Origin: an uncultured Pseudomonadales bacterium
Lineage (GTDB): Bacteria > Pseudomonadota > Gammaproteobacteria > Pseudomonadales > Azotimanducaceae
Length of the DNA: 64,000 bases
Assembly: GCA_958295875.1 (NCBI GenBank)
Contig: OY282379.1
Location: 3,315,046-3,379,045, forward strand
Reading direction: 5' to 3'
Under the pieces are notes generated by a model, which made no database searches, was not told the origin of the DNA, and saw nothing but the letters and a program-made list of their open reading frames with translations. Positions 43,119-51,188 of this stretch are shown here, piece by piece; position 1 is the first letter of the stretch, and the number at the start of each line of letters is the position of its first letter. A program made the position numbers and the translations under genes.

Positions 43119-44336
43119 ATGGATTTCATGAAGATGATCGCCGATTGGGGGCGGGTCGTGGCGCGTTCGGTGTTGGTGTTCCACGTCGTGTGTGCCGCAA
43201 CGGGGCTGGCCACGCTGCTCGGCGTGATCTCGGTGCCCTACATCCTGGAGCCGGCGCCGAGCGGCGCTGCGCTCGCCACGGCCGCGTTCACGGGGTTGCT
43301 CTGCCTAGTGGCACTCTGTGCGCTTGGCGGCAGCGTGCGCTACGCGGTCTACGGCGACTTCAGGCTGCTGCCGAGCCGCAGTTTCCGGGCCTACTTCTCC
43401 GGCGACGACGACGGCACTGAATCCTCGGCGCATGTGCCCCCGCCGCTTCCCAAGCGCGCCCAGCGCGCAAGCGACGACGACCTGATCGACCAGGCGGGTG
43501 AGCTCATGCTGACCAATCCGGCCACAATTATGGATCTCTTCGATCGGCTGCAGGGACGGCAATGCACGCCCCCGGGTGAGATTGCCGAGGAGCTCGCGCC
43601 CCGGATTCGCGAGCTCGGCCTCGAGGCCAACTGCAAAGAGCTCTGGGAGCAGGGCTACACCGTCCTCGAAGATGTCGCTTCGCCCGAGTTCTTGCAGGAG
43701 ATGCGCGCCGCGTCAAAAGAGAACGCCGTGCACGTTCTGCCGAAACACCCGGCCTTCGCGCAGGCGGCGCTCAACGACAAACTGATGGCCATCGCCGAGT
43801 TCTCGGTCGGAGCCGGCTTCCTCCTGAGCAACATGGCCACCAGCATTAAGCGCAAGGGCGATCCGGACCTCGGGATCCACGCTGACCAGACTTGGATGCC
43901 CGCCCCCTTCCCGGAACACAACCTCATGCTGACGGCGTGTTGGGCGCTGGACGACTACACCGCCGAATCCGGGGCGACGACCGTCGTTCCGGGGAGTGCG
44001 GCACTGCGGCGATATCCCACCCATGAGGAGATCAAATCGACGCCGAGCGAACCGATACTCTGCAAGGCGGGTTCGATCACACTGTGGGATGGCCGGGTCT
44101 GGCACGGCAATGGCCCCCGCACCATCGATGGCGCGCGCAGGGTTCTTCACATAACCTACAACCGTCTGTACACGCGGCAGATGGAGACCTATCCCCGATC
44201 GGTCGAGGATGAGCTGATCGAAAAATACGGCGAGCCGATGGCCCAGCTAATGGGTCGCTACGACTATCTGGCCAAGCCCGCGGGCAAAGAAGACTTTCAC
44301 GGCTTTATGCGCGCGGTCGCCTACGCGCGCCGCTAA
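43119..44336 (+). CDS. Membrane-anchored phytanoyl-CoA dioxygenase-like protein
   Basis: A 405-residue protein. The start ATG at 43119 has AGAGAGGG about 9 bases upstream. Two transmembrane helices (residues ~15-42 and ~50-75) precede a cytoplasm- or periplasm-facing PhyH-type 2-oxoglutarate/iron oxygenase domain. Iron ligands are GIHADQTWM (His254, Asp256) and DGRVWHGNGPRT (His329), with a 2-oxoglutarate Arg in GARRVLHITYNR. PhyH enzymes hydroxylate varied small molecules and lipids; membrane anchoring suggests a lipid or envelope substrate. It is just outside the island, with no pathway partner next to it. Confidence 0.85.
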   Translation: MDFMKMIADWGRVVARSVLVFHVVCAATGLATLLGVISVPYILEPAPSGAALATAAFTGLLCLVALCALGGSVRYAVYGDFRLLPSRSFRAYFSGDDDGTESSAHVPPPLPKRAQRASDDDLIDQAGELMLTNPATIMDLFDRLQGRQCTPPGEIAEELAPRIRELGLEANCKELWEQGYTVLEDVASPEFLQEMRAASKENAVHVLPKHPAFAQAALNDKLMAIAEFSVGAGFLLSNMATSIKRKGDPDLGIHADQTWMPAPFPEHNLMLTACWALDDYTAESGATTVVPGSAALRRYPTHEEIKSTPSEPILCKAGSITLWDGRVWHGNGPRTIDGARRVLHITYNRLYTRQMETYPRSVEDELIEKYGEPMAQLMGRYDYLAKPAGKEDFHGFMRAVAYARR

Positions 44337-44394
44337 ATGAAATTTCTGAAACAAGACGAACCATAGCATCTAGTCTGGAGGTACCACCCACTAT

Positions 44395-44562
44395 TTGATC
44401 GAATTCAAGCTAATTGCCGAGAAGTTGGGCATCGACCGGGACGCGTTGAACGCGCGCTTCAAGCTGGAGCGGGATAAGCGGGTGCGGCCGGACCTGTGCC
44501 AGCGCGAAGTGGTAGTACGGGTTGCGCCTGCGGTAGCTCTGCACGCGCTGCGCAGACCATGA
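44395..44562 (+). pseudogene. Possible small ORF or gene remnant
   Basis: A 55-residue frame from a TTG with GGAGG about 13 bases upstream, reading LIEFKLIAEKLGIDRDALNA and on through FKLERDKRVRPDLCQRE. It looks protein-like in its first 35 residues and then trails into Ala/Val-rich sequence. I do not recognise it. It is all that the 303-bp gap between the dioxygenase and hicB contains. Confidence 0.3.
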
Positions 44563-44639
44563 TCCGGCTGCGGGAGAGGGGGCATCAAGATCCGACGCTT
44601 GTGTTATCGTCCACTTGGCGCGATCGCCGACTAGGAGAG

Positions 44640-44852
44640 ATGATGCAACTCACAGCAGTATTAGTGCCCGCCCCGGAAGGAGGATTCGTGGCAACGAATC
44701 CTGAAACCGGCACGACGACACAAGGCGAGACTGTTGAAGGGGCATTGGCCAACCTGCGGGAAGCGACGGAACTCTATCTGGAAGAATCGCCAGTGGAATC
44801 ATACGGGAGGCCGCTGGTGACGACGATCGAAGTTCGCTCCGGTGCCGCCTAG
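44640..44852 (+). CDS. hicB: HicB-family antitoxin
   Basis: About 70 residues of the HicB partial RNase-H fold: LTAVLVPAPEGGFVATNPET, then TTTQGETVEGALANLREATE and LYLEE. It neutralises the HicA mRNA interferase and usually autoregulates the operon. There is no added DNA-binding C-terminal domain, so it is the short form. It starts at ATG 44640 (ATG 44643 is equally possible) and overlaps hicA by 11 bp. Confidence 0.85.
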   Translation: MMQLTAVLVPAPEGGFVATNPETGTTTQGETVEGALANLREATELYLEESPVESYGRPLVTTIEVRSGAA

Positions 44853-45069
44853 TCTGCCGCATGTATCCGGCCGTCGAACATGTCGTGCTCTTGAGGTGCT
44901 CGGATTCGTCGTGTCTCGTCAACGAGGTAGCCATATTGTCATGCGCCGCGGCTCGTCCGTTTGTGTGGTGCCCGATCATCGGGAGATCAAGACCGGCACG
45001 TTGTCCGGTGTATTGAAGCAGGCAGAGGTGTCTCGCGACGAATTTCTGTCCGCTCTCGCCAACGTCTGA
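44842..45069 (+). CDS. hicA: HicA-family mRNA interferase toxin
   Basis: About 75 residues of the dsRBD-like HicA fold with GFVVSRQRGSHIVMRR, where the His of GSH is the catalytic residue, and VVPDHREIKTGTLSGVLKQA. It starts with GTG inside the 3' end of hicB. The first residues (PPSLPHVSGRRTCRALEVL) are the usual S-G-x-x-hhxhL helix. The order antitoxin-toxin is the less common arrangement for HicAB. It lies between the dioxygenase gene and two exported-protein genes. Confidence 0.87.
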   Translation: MPPSLPHVSGRRTCRALEVLGFVVSRQRGSHIVMRRGSSVCVVPDHREIKTGTLSGVLKQAEVSRDEFLSALANV

Positions 45070-45201
45070 CAACGCCAAGTCCCTTGGCGGAGTTTCTTGT
45101 TCCGTTCCTTGCCGCCGAAGAGGTTTCGGGGGCATAGCCCCATTCCCGCGTCACTATTGGCGCCGGCAGTCTGTTTACGTCCTTTAGGGCGTCCCGTGAT
45201 C

Positions 45202-45933
45202 TCAAGGCGTGCAAACGGCGGCAGCTTCTTGATTCCGTTGGAGCGGTGCGCCTTCGTAGCGGTATCGCTGGCCACGGGGAGACACGGCAACGACCCCATT
45301 GTGTCGATACTCGTGCATATCGCTTGCGGGGACGTTCAGGGGTCGTCCATGCGAAGACAGAACCGCGTACTCCCAGCCGTCGATTCGGAACAGGTATGCG
45401 GACTCCGATACGAGCCCCGTCCCGCCCATCACCTCGACGAATCCCTCGGTCACGTCCGAAAGAGCCGATCGGGTCAGCGCGTCTCGGTCGCCATCAAACA
45501 GAGTCCACGTGCTCGACCCGGCGTCGATCATCGTTTCGATGGTGCGGATGTCCGGTTCGAAATCGCTCCAAACGGAAGCGAACGCACGGATCGTGGCGAT
45601 CACCGGACCGGCGAATTCATGGCTTCCGGGACTCACGGCATTGCGGACCCTAAACCTGAGCTGGTCGCCGACTCGGTGCAGAGTGAAGACCTGTTCCGTT
45701 CCGGCGTCTCGAAAACAGACGAGAGCAACGCCATTGCCGCCGGGCGTGGCCGCGTCCGCGTCGTACGACGGCGTGGCATCCTCGCTTGACTGGGCGCGGA
45801 CGGTCGGCACTGCGGCGAGGAACGCTGCCGCCAGAACGAGCGCGGTCGCGCGGCACGCAGCCGCAAGGGGCCTTACGGCGGACACCCAGAGTGGCGCACA
45901 CGTCGCGATCAGTGGGGCTCGATTCGTTGTCAA
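45202..45933 (-). CDS. Exported protein of unknown function
   Basis: A 243-residue protein with an N-terminal leader (hydrophobic ATALVLAAAFLAAVPTVRAQ, cleavage near residue 48). The mature part is a single beta-rich domain with VFTLHRVGDQLRFRVRNAVS, TWTLFDGDRDALTRSAL and a C-terminal PRGQRYRYEG region. I do not recognise a family. Its start overlaps the stop of the upstream gene (45930-46571) by 4 bp, so the two exported proteins are co-translated. Confidence 0.65.
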   Translation of the reverse strand: MTTNRAPLIATCAPLWVSAVRPLAAACRATALVLAAAFLAAVPTVRAQSSEDATPSYDADAATPGGNGVALVCFRDAGTEQVFTLHRVGDQLRFRVRNAVSPGSHEFAGPVIATIRAFASVWSDFEPDIRTIETMIDAGSSTWTLFDGDRDALTRSALSDVTEGFVEVMGGTGLVSESAYLFRIDGWEYAVLSSHGRPLNVPASDMHEYRHNGVVAVSPRGQRYRYEGAPLQRNQEAAAVCTP

Positions 45934-46571
45934 TTCTTGTCCACTCGCAGAAACCCCATGCGCAGGTGCTCGACCGCACCCGTCTGGACGACGAGAGACC
46001 CGCCTTCCAACATCTGGCGATCGAGCACCAAGGTCGTGCGGCCGTACAACTCGCTGGAGAAGGGATCGCGGTCCCAGACCGCAATGACCACTTCGTCGCC
46101 CGGATGGACGTTGATGACGGGAACGCCCGCGAATCTGACCGATTTACCCGACGTGGTTATCGTGCTGCTCGACCCGTCGAGCTGCGAGCGCATCGCCGAT
46201 TCCGTCGTTCGGGCTTGCGCGATCTGCGCACGCAGGGCGGAAATCAGACCTTCAAGCTCCTGCATGCGCTGCAGCTCGTCGTCCGTCAACGGGGCGTGCC
46301 ACTCGAGCAGTTGGAGCTCGGGGCACTTCGCGCAACTGGCGCAGGTCCGGAAGTCGAGGCCTTCCGGGCAATCGGCGCAGATCTTGCTTGACTCGGCGCA
46401 GAATCCGCTTACATCAAGGCGCAGAGTGTCGAGACGTTCCCGCTGATCGGAGGTCAACGCCGGACCGGAACCCGCACGCCTCTCCAACGCGCCGTGCGCG
46501 CCGACGAGTGTCCTTTGTCGGCTTCGCAGTTCGCGTTGCCGGCGGTTCGAGGCATCGAGTCGCGCCTCCAC
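45930..46571 (-). CDS. Coiled-coil protein with C2-like C-terminus, probably 3' part of a broken gene
   Basis: A 213-residue frame starting at a GTG. Residues ~1-130 are charged with a cluster of cysteines (FCAESSKICADCPEG then FRTCASCAKCPELQL) and a heptad-rich helix. Residues ~145-213 (VRFAGVPVINVHPGDEVVIA then VWDRDPFSSELYGRTTLVLD) resemble a C2-type beta sandwich. The start codon falls exactly where the frame at 46454-46837, which supplies a signal peptide, runs out of sense. The two halves probably form one exported protein separated by a one-base shift. Confidence 0.6.
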   Translation of the reverse strand: MEARLDASNRRQRELRSRQRTLVGAHGALERRAGSGPALTSDQRERLDTLRLDVSGFCAESSKICADCPEGLDFRTCASCAKCPELQLLEWHAPLTDDELQRMQELEGLISALRAQIAQARTTESAMRSQLDGSSSTITTSGKSVRFAGVPVINVHPGDEVVIAVWDRDPFSSELYGRTTLVLDRQMLEGGSLVVQTGAVEHLRMGFLRVDKN

Positions 46572-46837
46572 TCCGCATCGAGCCGCCTGACATGCACGTA
46601 CAAATCCGGCCTAGGTTCGTCCTGGTTTACATGGTGGCTAACCCTCATGTCCGAGAAGGACAGCGCGTACGTCGTGGCGACCGCGTCCTCTACCGCGTTG
46701 GCGTCCCAAGAGAGACCGGCGACCGCGAGGGCCAAGTACAGCGAACTCACCGAACGGACGACTTTGGAAGATAATGCCACGCTGCCACGCTGAATCCGGT
46801 TGCGGACCATACTATGCCGGCTCAGCATGTTCCGCAC
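46454..46837 (-). CDS. Signal-peptide-bearing 5' part of the coiled-coil/C2-like protein
   Basis: The first ~90 residues look real: a signal peptide (SSLYLALAVAGLSWDANA) followed by TYALSFSDMRVSHHVNQDEP then RPDLYVHVRRLDAEW, which suggests the first strands of a C2-like or similar beta domain. Beyond residue ~90 the frame becomes low-complexity, while the sense continues as EARLDASNRRQREL in the frame of 45930-46571. The break is around 46570-46580. It could be a pseudogene or a sequencing error. Confidence 0.5.
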   Translation of the reverse strand: MRNMLSRHSMVRNRIQRGSVALSSKVVRSVSSLYLALAVAGLSWDANAVEDAVATTYALSFSDMRVSHHVNQDEPRPDLYVHVRRLDAEWRRDSMPRTAGNANCEADKGHSSARTARWRGVRVPVRR

Positions 46838-47015
46838 TGCGGACTAGGGCAGTCTCCCGAGCTACACGGTGCTCGTTTGGGGTCCGGCGCCCATCTGTAG
46901 GACGAGCCGCTCATCCATGATGCGAACACCCTGAAGCAGGTAACATGGCTGCGTGGCGGCAGCCGTTGCCGCCGTTTGTCCCGTCAGACGCGATGCCGAG
47001 AGCGAAACAAGACGA

Positions 47016-47438
47016 GTGAATACCCACGAGCGTCTCGCCGATGGCGAAACGGCCAAGGGTGGCTCCGACCGCGGCTTTGGCGTCGTCTTCGCGGTCGTGT
47101 TCTTTGCCATCGGCCTGTTCCCGCTGCTGAATGGCGGGCCGCCTCGCGCTTGGGCATTGGGCGCCGCGGCGGCGTTGCTGGCGGCAGCGTTCGTCCGGCC
47201 GGCGCTGCTGGCGCCGTTCAATCGGATCTGGTTCAAGTTCGGCTTGCTGCTGCAGCGGGTGGTCAACCCGCTCGTGATGGCGGTGATCTACTTCGCCGTG
47301 GTCACCCCAACGGGCCTCATCATGCGCGCGCTGGGCAAAGATGCGTTGCGCCTCAAATGCGATCCGGATGCACAGAGCTACTGGATCCATCGAGACCCGC
47401 CGGGGCCGGAGCGCGAATCGATGCAGAACCAGTTCTAA
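47016..47438 (+). CDS. SxtJ family membrane protein
   Basis: A 140-residue protein with three to four hydrophobic segments (VVFAVVFFAIGLFPLL, AWALGAAAALLAAAFV, NPLVMAVIYFAVVTPTGLIM) of the SxtJ family. SxtJ genes nearly always precede a NodU/CmcH-type carbamoyltransferase, as here, and are widespread in envelope-modification loci; the biochemical role is unknown. Its GTG start at 47016 gives the typical length. Its stop is 35 bp before the carbamoyltransferase start. Confidence 0.88.
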   Translation: MNTHERLADGETAKGGSDRGFGVVFAVVFFAIGLFPLLNGGPPRAWALGAAAALLAAAFVRPALLAPFNRIWFKFGLLLQRVVNPLVMAVIYFAVVTPTGLIMRALGKDALRLKCDPDAQSYWIHRDPPGPERESMQNQF

Positions 47439-47472
47439 AGATGATCCACACCATCTTCTGAGCCCTTCCAAA

Positions 47473-49395
47473 GTGGTGCGCATCCTCGGCCTCTCGGCCT
47501 TCTATCACGACAGCGCCGCGGCCTTGGTGGAGGGTGGGCGGATCGTCGCCGCCGCCCAGGAGGAGCGCTTCACGCGCAGGAAGCACGACTCGGACTATCC
47601 CGCCAACGCCATCGCCTGCTGCTTGGAGCAGGGCGGCGTCACCCTTGACCAGATAGACCGGGTGGCGTTCTACGACAAGCCGTTTCTCAAGTTCGAGCGG
47701 CTGCTCGAAACCTACGTCGCGCTGGCGCCGCGCGGCTTCCGTTCCTTCCGCATGGCGGCGCCGGTGTGGATCAAGGAGAAGCTGTTTCAGAAGGGCTTGC
47801 TGCGCCGCAAGCTGCAGGCACTCGCCCCGGATGTGGACTGGGAGGCCAAGCTGCTGTTCGCCGAGCATCATCAATCCCATGCCGCGAGCGCGTTCTATCC
47901 GTCACCATTCCGCAAGGCGGTGGTGTTGACCATGGACGGGGTAGGTGAGTGGGCCACCACCTCCGTCGCCATCGGCGATGGCAATGACTTGGAGATGGTG
48001 CGGGAGATCCACTTCCCACATTCCTTGGGGTTGCTCTACTCGGCTTTCACCTACTACACCGGCTTCAAGGTGAACTCCGGCGAATACAAGCTGATGGGCT
48101 TGGCGCCCTACGGCGAGCCGAAGTACGCGCAGACCATCCTCGAGCACTTGATCGACCTGAAGCCGGACGGCACGTTCCGCCTCAACCTCGACTATTTCAA
48201 CTACTGCACCGGATTGACGATGACCAACGGCAAGTTCGACGCGCTGTTCGGCGGCGCGCCGCGCGAGCCGGACGAGCCGCTGACGCAGCGGCACATGGAC
48301 CTCGCCGCCTCGGCGCAGTCCGTGATCGAGGCAGCGGTGCTGCGGCTGACCCGCTCGCTGCGGGCGGAAACCGGCATCCCCAATCTGTGTCTCGCCGGCG
48401 GCGTTGCGCTGAACTGCGTCGCCAACGGCAAGGTGCTGCGCGACGGTCGGTTCGATGACATCTGGATCCAACCGGCGGCGGGTGACGCCGGGGGCGCATT
48501 GGGGGCCGCGTTGACGGCGAGCCATCGCCTGCTCGGCGAACCGCGTCCTTCCATTTCTTCGGATCGCAGCGGAGCGAGCGCTCACCTGCGTTGCCGCGAA
48601 GCGGAGCACGAAATTGGCAATGAACCCGCCCCGCTGCTTCCCTCTTGCACAACGGACGCCATGCGCGGTGCTTTGCTCGGCCCCGGCTTCCGCCTTGACG
48701 AGATTCGCGCCACGCTCGATGCTGCCGGCGCGCGCTACGAGACGCTTGCGGACGACGCGCTGATCGACGCCGCGGCCGAGGCGCTCGCTGCGGGCGAAGC
48801 GGTCGGCTGGTTCCAAGGCCGCATGGAGTTCGGCCCGCGCGCGCTCGGCAACCGGTCGATCTTGGGAGACGCCCGTTCGCCGACCATGCAGAAGACGCTC
48901 AACCTCAAGGTGAAGCGCCGCGAGTCGTTTCGTCCATTCGCGCCGAGCGTGCTGCGCGAAGACGTTGCGGACTGGTTCGCGCTCGACCGCGACAGCCCGT
49001 ACATGCTGTTGGTGGCGGACGTGAGCACTGGGCGGCGACGGCCGCCGGCCGAAGCGCAGGATGCATCGTCTGGCATCGACCAGCTGAACGTGCGGCGCTC
49101 GGACATCCCGGCCGTCACCCATGTAGACTACTCTGCCCGCGTGCAGACCGTGGACCGTGAAACCAACCCCCGCTACCACGCGCTGCTGGAAGCCTTCAAG
49201 GCCAAGACGGGCTGCCCGGTGATCGTGAACACCAGCTTCAACGTGCGCGGCGAGCCCATCGTTTGCACCCCAGCGGACGCCTTCCGCTGTTTCATGGGCA
49301 CAGACCTCGATTGCCTCGCCATCGGCAACTGCTTCCTGCGCAAGGCGGAACAGGGGGCGTCGCTCGAGCACGAAGGTTCATTCGAGCCTAGCTGA
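47473..49395 (+). CDS. NodU/CmcH-type carbamoyltransferase
   Basis: A 640-residue enzyme that transfers carbamoyl groups from carbamoyl phosphate to sugar or other hydroxyls via a carbamoyl-adenylate. The N-terminal actin-like/TsaD-like fold starts ILGLSAFYHDSAAALVEGG and includes the metal-site EHHQSHAASAFYPSPF and TMDGVGEWAT. The C-terminal domain has GWFQGRMEFGPRALGNRSIL and RRESFRPFAPSVL. It probably decorates a surface polymer. It follows SxtJ in a likely operon. The spacer holds only MIHTIF followed by a stop at 47444-47464, where a DUF5989 gene is often found in such loci. Confidence 0.93.
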   Translation: MVRILGLSAFYHDSAAALVEGGRIVAAAQEERFTRRKHDSDYPANAIACCLEQGGVTLDQIDRVAFYDKPFLKFERLLETYVALAPRGFRSFRMAAPVWIKEKLFQKGLLRRKLQALAPDVDWEAKLLFAEHHQSHAASAFYPSPFRKAVVLTMDGVGEWATTSVAIGDGNDLEMVREIHFPHSLGLLYSAFTYYTGFKVNSGEYKLMGLAPYGEPKYAQTILEHLIDLKPDGTFRLNLDYFNYCTGLTMTNGKFDALFGGAPREPDEPLTQRHMDLAASAQSVIEAAVLRLTRSLRAETGIPNLCLAGGVALNCVANGKVLRDGRFDDIWIQPAAGDAGGALGAALTASHRLLGEPRPSISSDRSGASAHLRCREAEHEIGNEPAPLLPSCTTDAMRGALLGPGFRLDEIRATLDAAGARYETLADDALIDAAAEALAAGEAVGWFQGRMEFGPRALGNRSILGDARSPTMQKTLNLKVKRRESFRPFAPSVLREDVADWFALDRDSPYMLLVADVSTGRRRPPAEAQDASSGIDQLNVRRSDIPAVTHVDYSARVQTVDRETNPRYHALLEAFKAKTGCPVIVNTSFNVRGEPIVCTPADAFRCFMGTDLDCLAIGNCFLRKAEQGASLEHEGSFEPS

Positions 49396-49493
49396 CGGGC
49401 GGGCGATAGCATGAAGACGCGCAGGAATGGCGAGGTGTGCGGCCAACTCACGACCACAGGAGAACAACGCCGGGCCACTGCGAGAACGCGCCC

Positions 49494-51140
49494 GTGAAGC
49501 CACAATCTCACGTTCCAGAGCGCGTCCGCCGCGCACTGCGGCTGATCGGCTGGAACGCGTTGATTCTCTTTGCGGGCTTGGCTCTGATTGGAGTGGTAGG
49601 CGAAGCGTATTGGCGGCTGCGAGTGCCCTTCGCCGAGCACCATCATCCCAGCACTTGGTCTCCAACCGTTGGCCGGGGGTACCCGCCCAACGTCGCGGTG
49701 CGCCATACGAACTACCTTGACTTCTGGGTCGAATCACGAACCAACGCCTTGGGCTTCCTAGACCGCGAACCCATCGGCATCGAGCGGGCCGCGGCAAGCT
49801 GCCACATCGCCATGATCGGCGATTCTTTTGTGGAGGCGCTCCAAGTTCCCATCGCCGACAAGTTTCACGTTCGGCTGGAGGAACTCGCCGCTCGGGATAT
49901 GGGTGATCTGGACGTCACGACCTCGGCGTTCGGCATGGTCAACACCGGCCAAGTCGGCCAACTGGGGTACTACGACGAATTCGTGCGGCACTTCCGCCCC
50001 GCCTTGGTGGTGCTCGTCTTCGTCCCCAACGACTTCAAGAATAACTCGCCACTCCTGCAGGCGATAAACAGGAAAAATGATCCGGACAGGCTCAAGGAGG
50101 TTTCCGCGACGCGAGGCGCGGATGGGGCCATCACGCTGCGGCCGCCCCATCCGGGGCCGTCCCGATTGGCAGGGCTGCCTCCTCGGCGCCGCGCCGCGGA
50201 CTGGCCGGCCGGCGTGTCCTTCTTCGCGAGGTGGCTGTATAGCAAATACGACGCTCTCTCCCCGCCGACACCCAGTTCCCAACTGGTCACCGTGGCGGAT
50301 TTGCTGAGCCGGCGCTCTCCCCGGTACGCCGCGCTGCTCGATGGGTTTTCGACGACACGGTGGTACACCGGAGAAACGTTCACCGTGGCGCAGGATCTGC
50401 CAGCATCCCACGAAGACGCGCTGGACTTCACGGCTTTCGCGTTTGACCAGTTCAGGGAGCGCGTGGACCGCGACGGTGCCGGGCTGGCCATCCTGTCCAC
50501 GCATGCCATGCGCGTCCGAGGCGGCCTTGGATTCGACCGCTTGGCCGCCCTCGCCGAGGCGCGGGGCATTCCCGTCATCGACCAATACGACCACATACTC
50601 CGCCAAGGCGCCGATTGGAGGGACGCGGAGTGGGCGCACGACAGGCATTGGAGCGCCGCCGGCCATCAGTGGGCGGCGGAAGCCCTGCTCGAGTACCTGA
50701 AGCGGAATCAGGACATCTGCACGATGCGGAAGCCCCAAGCCTCGCCGCCGCGTCCTTCCTTGTTGACGGACTACGAGTCCATCGCGTCCGACGAACCGGC
50801 TGTCCGCTCCGTCTTCGACGTCCATCTTCGCGGGAACACGGTGAGCTACCTCAAGTCGCCGTGCAGCGGGGCGGACGTGCGAGCGCCGTTTCTCTTGCAT
50901 GTCTTCCCGGAAGACGTGGAGAGCCTGCCGGCCCACCGCCGGCGGCACGGCTTCGACAATTTGGACTTCCACTACCATGAGCTCCTCGCTCTGGCCTTTG
51001 ACGGCAAGTGCGTTGCGACGCGCACCCTGCCCGACTATCCCATCGCCGGCATCAGAACCGGGCAGTTCACTCCCGACGATGGCCATATCTGGGTGGCCGA
51101 GTTCCCAGTTGGCGCGGTGGAGGACGAACAAGACCGCTGA
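49494..51140 (+). CDS. SGNH-like membrane-anchored hydrolase with shared C-terminal module
   Basis: A 548-residue protein with one N-terminal transmembrane helix (residues ~19-37), then an SGNH/GDSL-like domain: IAMIGDSFVEALQV (nucleophile Ser111), the VFVPNDFKNN segment (block III Asn) and AHDRHWSAAGHQWAAEAL (the catalytic Asp-x-x-His; near residue 400). Proteins of this style act as acyl- or alkyl-transferases/esterases on envelope glycans. The last ~110 residues (FDVHLRGNTVSYLKSPCSG to PDYPIAGIRTGQF) form a separate domain also found at the end of the neighbouring GT39-like protein. A GTG at 49494 or 49437 may start it. It follows the carbamoyltransferase closely. Confidence 0.8.
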   Translation: MKPQSHVPERVRRALRLIGWNALILFAGLALIGVVGEAYWRLRVPFAEHHHPSTWSPTVGRGYPPNVAVRHTNYLDFWVESRTNALGFLDREPIGIERAAASCHIAMIGDSFVEALQVPIADKFHVRLEELAARDMGDLDVTTSAFGMVNTGQVGQLGYYDEFVRHFRPALVVLVFVPNDFKNNSPLLQAINRKNDPDRLKEVSATRGADGAITLRPPHPGPSRLAGLPPRRRAADWPAGVSFFARWLYSKYDALSPPTPSSQLVTVADLLSRRSPRYAALLDGFSTTRWYTGETFTVAQDLPASHEDALDFTAFAFDQFRERVDRDGAGLAILSTHAMRVRGGLGFDRLAALAEARGIPVIDQYDHILRQGADWRDAEWAHDRHWSAAGHQWAAEALLEYLKRNQDICTMRKPQASPPRPSLLTDYESIASDEPAVRSVFDVHLRGNTVSYLKSPCSGADVRAPFLLHVFPEDVESLPAHRRRHGFDNLDFHYHELLALAFDGKCVATRTLPDYPIAGIRTGQFTPDDGHIWVAEFPVGAVEDEQDR

Positions 51141-51188
51141 TCGAGCCCGCCGCGTTAGCTGGCGCGGATCGGGAGGCGCTGGCCCCCG

